13,277 nucleotides of DNA from NCBI GenBank assembly GCA_027297485.1, contig JAPUHZ010000149.1, positions 1 through 13,277 of the forward strand. The letters run 5' to 3'. Positions 5,257 to 11,601 of the stretch are shown here, piece by piece. Below the pieces are notes generated by a model. The model was not told where the DNA came from and ran no database searches. It saw only the letters and a list, made by a program, of their open reading frames with translations. Made by a program: the position numbers and the translations under genes. Source of the stretch: Deltaproteobacteria bacterium (lineage in GTDB: Bacteria > Desulfobacterota_B > Binatia > UBA9968). Every line of letters begins with the position of its first letter. Within the stretch, counting starts at the first letter, position 1.

Positions 5257-6687
5257 TCAAGGGGTGTCAGGGTGACCGGTAGTGAGAGAATCCGGGAGGC
5301 GGGAGCGGGGGAAGCGGTTCAGGGCATCTAAGGCGGCCACTTTGTAGCACTCTGCAAGCGTTGGGTAATTGAAGACATTCTCCACGAAGTAGTCCAGTTT
5401 ACCTCCGTAGGCCATGACGGCCTGGCCAATGTGGATCAACTCTGCAGCGCCCTCGCCGATGGCGTGAACCCCGAGCAATTTTCGAGTTTTGTTGTGGAAG
5501 AGCAATTTTAGCATCCCGATTGTATCACCGATCAATTGCCCTCGCGCAATTTCCCTATATCGGGCAATACCCACCTCATAAGGCACACCGTTACGTGTCA
5601 GCTCATCCTCATTCCGTCCCATCATAGAAATTTCGGGTATGGTATAGATCCCGTACGGCAAGAGACGCGTGTCGGTCTGGAAGCGGAGGCCGAACGCGTG
5701 GCATGCAGCGTGGCGGCCCTGCTGCATGGATGTGGAAGCCAGGGCCGGAAATCCGATCACATCTCCCACAGCATAGATGTGGGGGAAAGAGGTTTGGTAA
5801 TGTTTGTTCACTTGGAGCCGGCTTCGCTCATCAGGTCGAATACCGACGCGTTCGAGGGTGAGGCCTGCGGTTGCTCCAATTCTGCCGACTGAGTACATCA
5901 CTGTAGAAGCGATAATCCGTTTGCCGCTTTTTAAGTGGATGGTTACCCGCTTGTCTGCGGCTTTCTGAATGGCGACTACTTCCTCATTGAGACGGAGGGT
6001 CACCCCAAGGTTACGCATGTGATACTGCAGCGCCTCGATGATCTCACTGTCTACAAATTCGAGTAAACGTGGCCGTCGATCTACTAAGACAACTTGAATC
6101 CCAAGCGTAGCCAGGTATGAAGCGTACTCGCATCCGATCACCCCACCACCCACGATAGTCAATGAACTGGGGAGGCGCTTCATTGTGAGGATCTCCTCAC
6201 TGTCAATGATTGACTTCCCATCGAATGGAATGTCTGCAGGCCGGGCTGGTTGTGTGCCGACGGCGATCACGATGTACTCGGCGGTGTGCTCGATGGTCTT
6301 TCGGGTCTGTTGGATGGCCAGGCGGTGGGGATCCACGAAGTTTGCGGTTCCGGTAATGAAGTCCACGTTGTTCCTGGCTAGTTGGTTCTGGATGACGTGT
6401 TGTCCGGCCTTCATGACATGATTACACCGAAATGTCAGGTCCTCCATGGTGATCTTTTGCTTCACCCGGTAACTCGCCCCGTAAAGACTGCGCTGTCTGA
6501 AGCCGGAGAGGTACAGCACCGCTTCTCGTAGTGATTTACTGGGGATTGTCCCGGTGTTGATGCAGATCCCTCCCACTTCTTCCCTGCGTTCTATAATCCC
6601 CACTTTTTTGCCAAGCTTGGCGGCCTGGATGGCTGCTTTCTGGCCGGCAGGGCCGGAGCCGATCACCAGCATGTCATAGTGGGCCAT
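5257..6687 (-). CDS. sth: Si-specific (soluble) NAD(P)+ transhydrogenase
   Basis: This 476-residue flavoprotein belongs to the pyridine nucleotide-disulfide oxidoreductase family. It moves hydride between NADPH and NAD+ in the cytosol without coupling to the proton gradient. The FAD site is VIGSGPAGQKAA (8-19). The redox-disulfide region reads GGICINTGTIPSK (39-51): Cys42 is present but the second Cys of lipoamide dehydrogenase and glutathione reductase is Thr47, as in Sth enzymes. The NAD(P) fold is IVGGGVIGCEYAS (178-190), the second FAD motif is YAVGDVIG, and the dimerisation domain ends with FNYPTLAECYKVAALDAL, typical of Sth and lacking the His-Glu acid pair of disulfide reductases. The length matches the family. 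The ATG is preceded by GAAAGA five bases upstream and GGAAGGA further up. It is transcribed alone, towards the plus-strand genes. Confidence 0.93.
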   Translation of the reverse strand: MAHYDMLVIGSGPAGQKAAIQAAKLGKKVGIIERREEVGGICINTGTIPSKSLREAVLYLSGFRQRSLYGASYRVKQKITMEDLTFRCNHVMKAGQHVIQNQLARNNVDFITGTANFVDPHRLAIQQTRKTIEHTAEYIVIAVGTQPARPADIPFDGKSIIDSEEILTMKRLPSSLTIVGGGVIGCEYASYLATLGIQVVLVDRRPRLLEFVDSEIIEALQYHMRNLGVTLRLNEEVVAIQKAADKRVTIHLKSGKRIIASTVMYSVGRIGATAGLTLERVGIRPDERSRLQVNKHYQTSFPHIYAVGDVIGFPALASTSMQQGRHAACHAFGLRFQTDTRLLPYGIYTIPEISMMGRNEDELTRNGVPYEVGIARYREIARGQLIGDTIGMLKLLFHNKTRKLLGVHAIGEGAAELIHIGQAVMAYGGKLDYFVENVFNYPTLAECYKVAALDALNRFPRSRLPDSLTTGHPDTP

Positions 6688-7140
6688 AATGTTCTTTCAA
6701 GTCCTTCCTATTTCCGACTTCCATTCGATTGCTTCCTCCATATGCGGGTCTCCCTCTTGTTGATTTGAATCGGTAGAATTAACACTTATCGCAGCCGATC
6801 AAGCCCAGTCAAACAGTTGAGACAGATTATGTGAAATCTCCAGATAGTTAGGAGTCTTTTCGAGGAAGCTGATCCCGGAGCAATGAGATAATGCCGCCTG
6901 GCTTCAAAAAAGACGCCCGCAGCGGAGCAGCTTTTATTTGCCGTTTCAATCTAGGTCCAATTGAGGAGCAACTCTCTCTATGACTCATATCTTTCTTAAT
7001 CTGGTGGATAAAGGTCGGCCTGACTCTGAAACCTTTGCAGAAGGAGATCCACTGGTTTCATCGAGAGAGGGATAAAAATAAGGTAAACAAATAAATTAAG
7101 GAATTTCTGTTAAGATACTAACATCATTGGGCTTTGTACG
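6688..7140. other. Gene-poor stretch between sth and the integrase remnant
   Basis: It must contain the sth promoter (minus strand), but I see no clear -35/-10 pair. On the plus strand a 31-codon ORF (6980-7075, beginning MTHIFLNLVDKGRPD) follows a GAGGAG sequence; composition and length do not distinguish it from chance. The final 100 bases are AT-rich. Decayed parts of the integrase gene may lie towards the right end but are not recognisable. Confidence 0.45.
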
Positions 7141-7277
7141 TTGAAAAGTAAAGATGGGTATGACATTAGGTCGGTCCAGGAGCTTTTAGGACATAAGGAG
7201 GTAAGCACCACGATGATCTACACATATGTCTTGAATCGAGGGGGGGTGGTGTTTACAGTCCGGTGGATCGGCTATGA
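7141..7277 (+). pseudogene. C-terminal remnant of an integron-integrase-type tyrosine recombinase
   Basis: From about 7153 the plus strand encodes [14 protein letters not shown], then EV, then [14 protein letters not shown]: box II of tyrosine recombinases with the conserved His of LGH and the nucleophile Tyr of MIYT. The frame is then lost in a run of seven Gs (7239-7245). Adding one G restores GVYSPVDRL and a TGA at 7275-7277, matching the GVRSP-type ending of integron integrases (IntI). Without the correction the frame runs to TAG 7288-7290 with unrelated residues. Everything upstream, including box I Arg and the His-x-x-Arg segment, is missing or unrecognisable, so the enzyme is dead. The IntI-specific extra helix lies in the missing part, so a Xer-like relative cannot be fully excluded. 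Confidence 0.85.
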
Positions 7278-7441
7278 AGCGGTCTGTTAGCCCGGATACA
7301 CTTCACCCCGGCGCAGTGTTTTTCGGAAAATAAACCTTCACATAGCCTGCCTAAGTAGCGATGTTGTTTCTAGTTTTGCTTTTACCGGGTTGGAAAGGTA
7401 ATGAAAATAGACTGCAGCAGTTCACTTAATAGTTGGACGAA

Positions 7442-7458
7442 TGATGATTGCATCATCA
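7442..7458. promoter_or_regulatory. Palindrome upstream of the small basic ORF
   Basis: TGATGAT-TGC-ATCATCA is a perfect 7-bp inverted repeat ending 19 bases before the ATG at 7478. It could be an operator for that gene or a short RNA hairpin in its leader. Confidence 0.3.
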
Positions 7459-7477
7459 GGAATTAGATAGATCAGTC

Positions 7478-7711
7478 ATGGGCAAAGCCAAACGACTGAA
7501 GGGTAAACGGAAGCGATCGAGGAAAAGTTTTGTCACAGAGTTTTCCGATCGTCTGACAGCAAACTTTCAGAGGGAGATACGTAATTCCGAGTTGTGGGGT
7601 CAGATGGTGGCTGAGTTTGGAGAAAAGCGTGCGGAGGAGATGTTAGGAGAATGTAAGGCCGAAGTGAAACCGGGATTGGCGCCAGATGGAAGCAGGGACG
7701 CCTGGAGTTGA
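7478..7711 (+). CDS. Small basic hypothetical protein, possible cassette gene
   Basis: A 77-residue protein with a strongly basic N-terminus (MGKAKRLKGKRKRSRK) followed by an amphipathic helical region (about residues 20-60, with NFQREIRNSELWGQMVAEFG and KRAEEMLGEC). The basic tail suggests nucleic-acid binding or extreme surface charge. A TTG at 7448 in frame would add ten residues but has no better ribosome binding site; neither start is well supported. It lies between the integrase remnant and the toxin-antitoxin pair, in the same orientation, so it may be a gene captured by the integron. No attC site is visible after it. Family not recognised. Confidence 0.5.
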   Translation: MGKAKRLKGKRKRSRKSFVTEFSDRLTANFQREIRNSELWGQMVAEFGEKRAEEMLGECKAEVKPGLAPDGSRDAWS

Positions 7712-7851
7712 AGGGAAAAGGATGATGGCAGCAAACAGTGGACAATTGAGACAGTTGGGGTTAGTGGTGGAGTTGCTCACTTGGGCTTTGCCCATCCGCT
7801 TATCTGGGCGCAGGATGGAGTCTCCCGCGCCCCGTTATCCCTCATTTTCTA

Positions 7852-7879
7852 TTGACAACCAAAATGGTTGTGATATGGT
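7852..7879 (+). promoter_or_regulatory. vapBC promoter, probably leaderless
   Basis: TTGACA (7852-7857), a 16-base spacer and TATGGT (7874-7879). The predicted transcription start falls at or within a base or two of the vapB ATG (7886), and no ribosome binding site precedes it, so vapB is probably translated from a leaderless message. Confidence 0.6.
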
Positions 7880-7896
7880 TGTTACATGGCAACCAT
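7855..7896. promoter_or_regulatory. vapBC operator: repeated TGGTTGT half-sites
   Basis: ACAACCA-AAA-TGGTTGT (7855-7871) is a perfect inverted repeat lying between -35 and -10. ATGGTTGT recurs as a direct repeat at 7875-7882 and forms a second inverted repeat with CAACCAT (7890-7896) inside the first codons. Such arrays fit cooperative binding by a ribbon-helix-helix antitoxin, the usual way VapB/FitA proteins repress their own operon. Confidence 0.55.
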
Positions 7897-8125
7897 TACC
7901 TTGAAAGACATCCCGCAGAACATCCACAAAGCCCTTAAGCAGCGGGCGAAACGCAGCGGCAGGAGTCTCAACCGGGAGGTGTTGGCGATTCTTGCGTCGT
8001 CCGTTATGCCACGCAAGGTCGACGTGGATGCCTATCTGGTGGAGATTCGCCAACACCGTGAGGGCTTGCCCGGTCGGCTTACCGATGACCTTCTTGAAGA
8101 AGCGAAGCGAACCGGGCGGCCATGA
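7886..8125 (+). CDS. vapB: VapB/FitA-type ribbon-helix-helix antitoxin
   Basis: A 79-residue antitoxin. The N-terminus (ATITLKDIPQNIHKALKQRAKRSGRSLNREVLAIL, residues 2-36) is a classic FitA-like ribbon-helix-helix domain: a beta strand that reads DNA bases, then two helices with the RSLNREV turn. The C-terminal half (about 42-79) is acidic and basic in patches (VDVDAYLVEIRQHREG, LTDDLLEEAKRTGRP) and is the part expected to wrap around and block the PIN toxin. ATG 7886 immediately follows the promoter with no leader. The stop codon overlaps the vapC start (ATGA at 8122-8125), so the two are translationally coupled. Base composition resembles the surrounding accessory patch. Confidence 0.88.
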   Translation: MATITLKDIPQNIHKALKQRAKRSGRSLNREVLAILASSVMPRKVDVDAYLVEIRQHREGLPGRLTDDLLEEAKRTGRP

Positions 8126-8532
8126 TAGTGGCCGATTCCAACCTGATAGCCTATCTACTTATTCCAGGCGATAGGAACAAAGTGTCCGAAGAAGTTCTTT
8201 GTCGTGATAGTCATTGGGCTGTGCCGCTTCTTTGGCGTTCGGAATTTCGGAACATCTTGACCCTTTATATGCGTCATGAGGGTATGGTGATCGAGCAAGC
8301 CAAGATTACAATGAGCAAGGCGGAAAGGCTGGTGAGTGACAGAGAATATGCTGTAAATTCCGAAGCCGTTTTGGATTTCGTACAAAAGACGGCTTTGTCT
8401 GCTTACGATGCTGAATTTGTGGTGCTGGCACAGCACTTTAATACAAAAGTTGTGACTACCGATTTGAAGCTGTTAAAAGAGGCTCCGGATCGAGCAGTTT
8501 CGCCAGAGGGATTTCTTGGTATTGAATGCTAA
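8122..8532 (+). CDS. vapC: VapC-type PIN-domain toxin ribonuclease
   Basis: A 136-residue PIN-domain protein, a typical VapC length. The four acidic metal-binding residues of PIN nucleases are all present: Asp5 (IVADSN), Glu41 (WRSEFRN), Asp96 (SAYDAEFV) and Asp114 (VTTDLKLL). The family cleaves RNA, often tRNA or rRNA, when released from its antitoxin; the target here is unknown. It overlaps vapB by four bases. Its TAA stop (8530-8532) lies inside the R'' arm of the attC site, a common arrangement in integron cassettes, so gene and recombination site form one mobile unit. All catalytic residues are intact, so the module is probably active. Confidence 0.93.
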   Translation: MIVADSNLIAYLLIPGDRNKVSEEVLCRDSHWAVPLLWRSEFRNILTLYMRHEGMVIEQAKITMSKAERLVSDREYAVNSEAVLDFVQKTALSAYDAEFVVLAQHFNTKVVTTDLKLLKEAPDRAVSPEGFLGIEC

Positions 8533-8586
8533 CCAACAGATTGAGCTGCGCTCGCTTCCGTTCGGCAGCTCATCTAGCCGTTAGGC
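8528..8586 (+). other. Integron attC recombination site
   Basis: Read as a folded strand: R'' CTAAC (8529-8533) pairs with GTTAG (8580-8584) of R' GTTAGGC, which fits the GTTRRRY consensus. CAACA (8534-8538) and TAGCC (8575-8579) form the unpaired central spacer. L'' GAT-T-GAGCTGC (8539-8549) pairs with L' GCAGCTC-ATC (8565-8574), leaving T8542 as a single extrahelical base. A 15-base terminal loop follows. Total length is about 59 bases. These are the defining elements of attC, with the crossover between G8580 and T8581. R'' itself (TGCTAAC) departs from the RYYYAAC consensus, as R'' often does. Confidence 0.82.
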
Positions 8587-8747
8587 AAACCCCTACATGC
8601 CATCGGTGTTTTGAACTGCGATCTACAGCACGAAAAAAACTGAGCACACGGGGCCAAGGAAGCGTTGGGGTGCAAAGACGACCGGTGGTTAGTGCTTGAG
8701 GGCTGGATTAAAGTAGGACACCGTAGTTTTATGGCGCGGGCGGTTGC

Positions 8748-10121
8748 TCAGCCCTCTTCCGCCTCTTCGTAATACTCCTCGCGCCTGGCAAGGTCTTCAA
8801 AACGGGTAAATTCTTTAAAGAAGGCCAGGCGGATGGTGCCTATGGGACCGTTCCGCTGCTTGCTGACAATAATATCAGCTACATTAGGTTCATCAGTGTT
8901 CTCGTTATAAATTACGTCCCGATAGATGAAGGCAATCACGTCTGCATCCTGCTCGATGGCGCCGGATTCGCGCAGATCTGCCAGGATCGGTTTTGGGGGT
9001 TTACGGCTCTCGACCTGGCGATTAAGCTGTGAGATACCGATGACAGGGACAATGAGTTCCTTGGCCAACGCTTTCAGCGAACGGGAAATCTCCGAGATCT
9101 CCTGCTCGCGGTTGCCCGCAGTCCCCACCCCGCGCATAAGCTGGAGGTAATCGACGACAATGAGACCCACCTTTTTCTCTCTGTCTCTCACCAGGCGTCG
9201 CGCCTTGGCCCGGAGTTCAAGGACAGAAATGGCGGGGGTATCATCAATATAGATCAGGGCCTCGTTTAATCTCCCGGCAGCCATGGCCAGCTTGGGGAAT
9301 TCACGATCCGCCAAATAGCCTGACCGAATCTTGGAATTGTCCACCCGCGCCTCTGAACACAACATCCTGAGAACCAACTGCTCCTTGGCCATCTCTAGAG
9401 AAAAAATAGCCACTCCGATGCCGGCATCCAAGGCCGCATGGGCTGCGATATTGAGGCAAAAAGCAGTTTTGCCCATACTAGGCCTTCCTGCTATGACAAT
9501 GAGTTCCGAGGGCTGGAGCCCCGCGGTGAGCTTATCCAGGTCTTTAAATCCTGTCGGGACTCCGGTGACCATCTCCTTGCGCTCGTAGAGTCGCTCAACC
9601 ATCTTGAGGGAGTCCTTAATCATGTCCCCGATCACGACAAAGGACGACTTCACCTTTTTTTCCGATATGTCGAAGATGACCTTCTCGGCCCTGTCGAGAA
9701 ACTCATCTACGTTGCCCTGCTCTTCAAATCCCCTGGTGGCAATCTCCGTGGCGGCATTAATGAGATGGCGCAGGATCGCCTTTCCCCTTACGATACGGGC
9801 ATAGTAGGCAATGTTAGCGGCGGTAGGAACCAAATCGGCGAGTGAGGCGAGGTAGGAGGCCCCCCCCACGGCATCGAGCTCCCCTCGCCCCTTCAGGAAT
9901 TCGCTTAGCGTGATAAGGTCGACCGGCTCATTGCGGTCGGAAAGCTCTCTCATGGCGTGAAAGACCTTGCGGTGGGATTCCCGATAGAAATCCTCCTGCG
10001 TGAGGATCTCTAGGACATTATGGATGGCGTCGTTCTCGAGTAAAATGCCGCCCAGGACTGAGGACTCTGCCTCCAGATTTTGCGGCGGGACCTTACGCAG
10101 ATTATCGTCTAGGGTTGCCAT
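8748..10121 (-). CDS. dnaB: Replicative DNA helicase DnaB
   Basis: A 457-residue hexameric 5'-3' helicase that unwinds the fork and recruits primase. The N-terminal domain (about 1-150) has the family opening VPPQNLEAESSVLGGILL, followed by the linker. The RecA-like C-terminal domain has Walker A GRPSMGKT (212-219), Walker B IVVDYLQLM (321-329), the DNA-binding/sensor segment GISQLNRQVESR (362-373), and the arginine-finger region LRESGAIEQDADVI (383-396). No intein interrupts the usual insertion points. ATG 10119-10121 is chosen; a TTG codon directly before it is also possible, and there is no strong ribosome binding site. It ends in an acidic tail (YYEEAEEG). It converges on the vapBC/attC unit, which stops 160 bases away. 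Confidence 0.97.
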   Translation of the reverse strand: MATLDDNLRKVPPQNLEAESSVLGGILLENDAIHNVLEILTQEDFYRESHRKVFHAMRELSDRNEPVDLITLSEFLKGRGELDAVGGASYLASLADLVPTAANIAYYARIVRGKAILRHLINAATEIATRGFEEQGNVDEFLDRAEKVIFDISEKKVKSSFVVIGDMIKDSLKMVERLYERKEMVTGVPTGFKDLDKLTAGLQPSELIVIAGRPSMGKTAFCLNIAAHAALDAGIGVAIFSLEMAKEQLVLRMLCSEARVDNSKIRSGYLADREFPKLAMAAGRLNEALIYIDDTPAISVLELRAKARRLVRDREKKVGLIVVDYLQLMRGVGTAGNREQEISEISRSLKALAKELIVPVIGISQLNRQVESRKPPKPILADLRESGAIEQDADVIAFIYRDVIYNENTDEPNVADIIVSKQRNGPIGTIRLAFFKEFTRFEDLARREEYYEEAEEG

Positions 10122-10281
10122 CAATCAGTCTTGAGTTGGGAGTTTTGAGTTCCAAGCATTACAATGCAGCACTCTAAACCTCGGGAGATGAATCCAAGTT
10201 ACTTTAATTAAAAAAACAAAGCAAGAAAATTTTTATTTAGTCTGCGTCGGTGTTTTACCAGCCAATATAAGGCCTGAATCT

Positions 10282-11361
10282 CTATGCAGAGATCATCGGT
10301 AGCCGGAAAATGAAAGTGCTGCCTCCCCCAGGCCGACTTTTTATCCAGATCGTGCCTCCATGCGCCTCTACTGCCATCTGGCAAACCACAAGCGCCAAGC
10401 CTGAGCTTGAGCGTCTCCCCAGCTTCCATGAGCCTACCTGCTCAAACTTTTGGAAGAGCTTCACCTGCTCTCCTACCGGGATCTCTTCGCCTGAGTCCTT
10501 CACCATGACCTCAATCCCTGGCCCAAAGGCAGTGGCGACGGCGATTTGGATGACACCATTCACGGGAGTCCGCTCGACCGCGTTTGCAAGCAAATTCTCG
10601 ATGACACGCCCAATGAGATCCTGATCAGCTTTCACAAGGGGCAACCAGAGGGGATGGCTCCACTTGAGATCAATGTGTCTGTTCCTGAGAATCCCTGCAA
10701 ATAGGGGGATCTTCTCATCGACAAGCACTGAAAGATCCAACTCCTCCTGCTTCAAGGACATCTTCTTTTCCTCGAGCCTGATGAGATCCAGGAGGTTGGA
10801 GATAATCCTGTTCAATTCATGGTAGCCCTCGGACGCCCGCACCAAAGACTTCACTAACTGTGTCTCCCCGATGCTCTCGGCTCGGGAACGTGCGAGCTCC
10901 GTGAAACCTATAAAAACCGTCTGGGGATGCCGTAGTTCATGGGCAAGCATATGCACGCAGATCTCCTTCGTCATTTGAAGCTCGGACAGCTCCTGGGAAC
11001 GTGCCTCCAGCTCGTCTCTGAGTTTCCAGGTCTCCTGGTGCCGGGCATTTGCCCGGAGCTTGAGAGTGCTGACCAGGAGCACTATGGACGGGGTGATTAT
11101 CGCTAGCAAGATAACCTTTTGCAAATTGTCTGGATCAAAGCGGAAGAGTTGCCCCGGATCGGAAAAAAAGTAGGAAGCGTGGGCGAGGGTCATAAGACCG
11201 CTAAGAATTCCGCCGTGCAATCCTCCCATGGTGCTACACAGCGCGACCACGACCAAATAAATAGGTACTGGCGGGACTTGAACCAGGAAACGCGAGATCA
11301 GCTCAAGCCCGGCTAGGGTCGCGATGGTTATAACTGCACTCTGGAGGTACCGATTATCCAC
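10282..11361 (-). CDS. Membrane-bound sensor histidine kinase
   Basis: A 359-residue kinase. The N-terminus holds three or four membrane segments (about 6-28, 33-56, perhaps 50-66, and 82-101), with little periplasmic domain, resembling DUF4118/KdpD-like anchors. A coiled-coil linker (103-130) leads to the HisKA domain with the phospho-acceptor His141 (HMLAHELRHP). The HATPase_c domain has the N box ENLLANAVERTP (255-266, Asn260) and the F box FQKFEQV. The G1 box reads DSGEEIP (289-295) rather than the usual D-x-G-x-G-I, and the G2 region reads SSSGLALVV rather than GxGLGL. Start: GTG 11359-11361 with AGGG six bases upstream and an in-frame stop just above. No response regulator lies beside it, so it is an orphan kinase. 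Confidence 0.88.
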   Translation of the reverse strand: MDNRYLQSAVITIATLAGLELISRFLVQVPPVPIYLVVVALCSTMGGLHGGILSGLMTLAHASYFFSDPGQLFRFDPDNLQKVILLAIITPSIVLLVSTLKLRANARHQETWKLRDELEARSQELSELQMTKEICVHMLAHELRHPQTVFIGFTELARSRAESIGETQLVKSLVRASEGYHELNRIISNLLDLIRLEEKKMSLKQEELDLSVLVDEKIPLFAGILRNRHIDLKWSHPLWLPLVKADQDLIGRVIENLLANAVERTPVNGVIQIAVATAFGPGIEVMVKDSGEEIPVGEQVKLFQKFEQVGSWKLGRRSSSGLALVVCQMAVEAHGGTIWIKSRPGGGSTFIFRLPMISA

Positions 11362-11426
11362 AAACTGCCCTTATGAGGACAAGGATTGATCCTTGGTTGG
11401 TTTAAATGTTTCAGGAATCAGCCAAA

Positions 11427-11585
11427 CTAGCTCTTGATGTGGCTCCAGTGGCCCTCCTCGCCGTAAGTTACTACATAGCGCTCCTGCATGAGACGTTTAA
11501 TTTCCCTGGCGCTCACTTCCCCACCCGCAGAGATAAAGTCGGGATACCCCGACAGATAGCAGTGTATATCCCAGGTGATCTCCAG
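11427..11585 (-). other. Protein-like open frame without a normal start, between pckA and the kinase gene
   Basis: Downstream of pckA on the minus strand, a 52-codon frame reads like real protein (for example GYPDFISAGGEVSAREIK and RYVVTYGEEGHWSHIKS) and ends with TAG. It is open from inside the pckA tail (in another frame) but has no ATG, TTG or early GTG; only a CTG (11583-11585) or an internal GTG preceded by GGGTGGGGAA could start it. It could be the tail of a broken gene or a small gene with an unusual start. Family not recognised. Confidence 0.3.
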
Positions 11586-11601
11586 ACAACGTGACGCCGA
11601 C

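Noticed and set aside
5257..6687. Dihydrolipoamide dehydrogenase or mercuric reductase
   Set aside because: The second redox cysteine is Thr and the C-terminal His-Glu pair is absent, as expected for soluble transhydrogenase and not for disulfide reductases.
7285..7291. GTTAGCC after the integrase remnant, considered as attI or an attC core
   Set aside because: It fails the GTTRRRY pattern at the sixth base and no paired R''/L''/L' arms are seen around it.
7435..7445. GTTGGAC just upstream of the small basic ORF, considered as an attC boundary
   Set aside because: The seven bases fit the core consensus, but I could not find matching R'' and L arms in the preceding 100 bases; the core alone is too short to support a site.
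8587..8747. A further cassette after the attC site
   Set aside because: The 160 bases before the dnaB stop contain no ORF of note and no second attC.
11406..11594. 62-codon plus-strand ORF opposite the pckG/kinase gap
   Set aside because: No ribosome binding site and no recognisable features; the minus strand of the same stretch reads more like protein.
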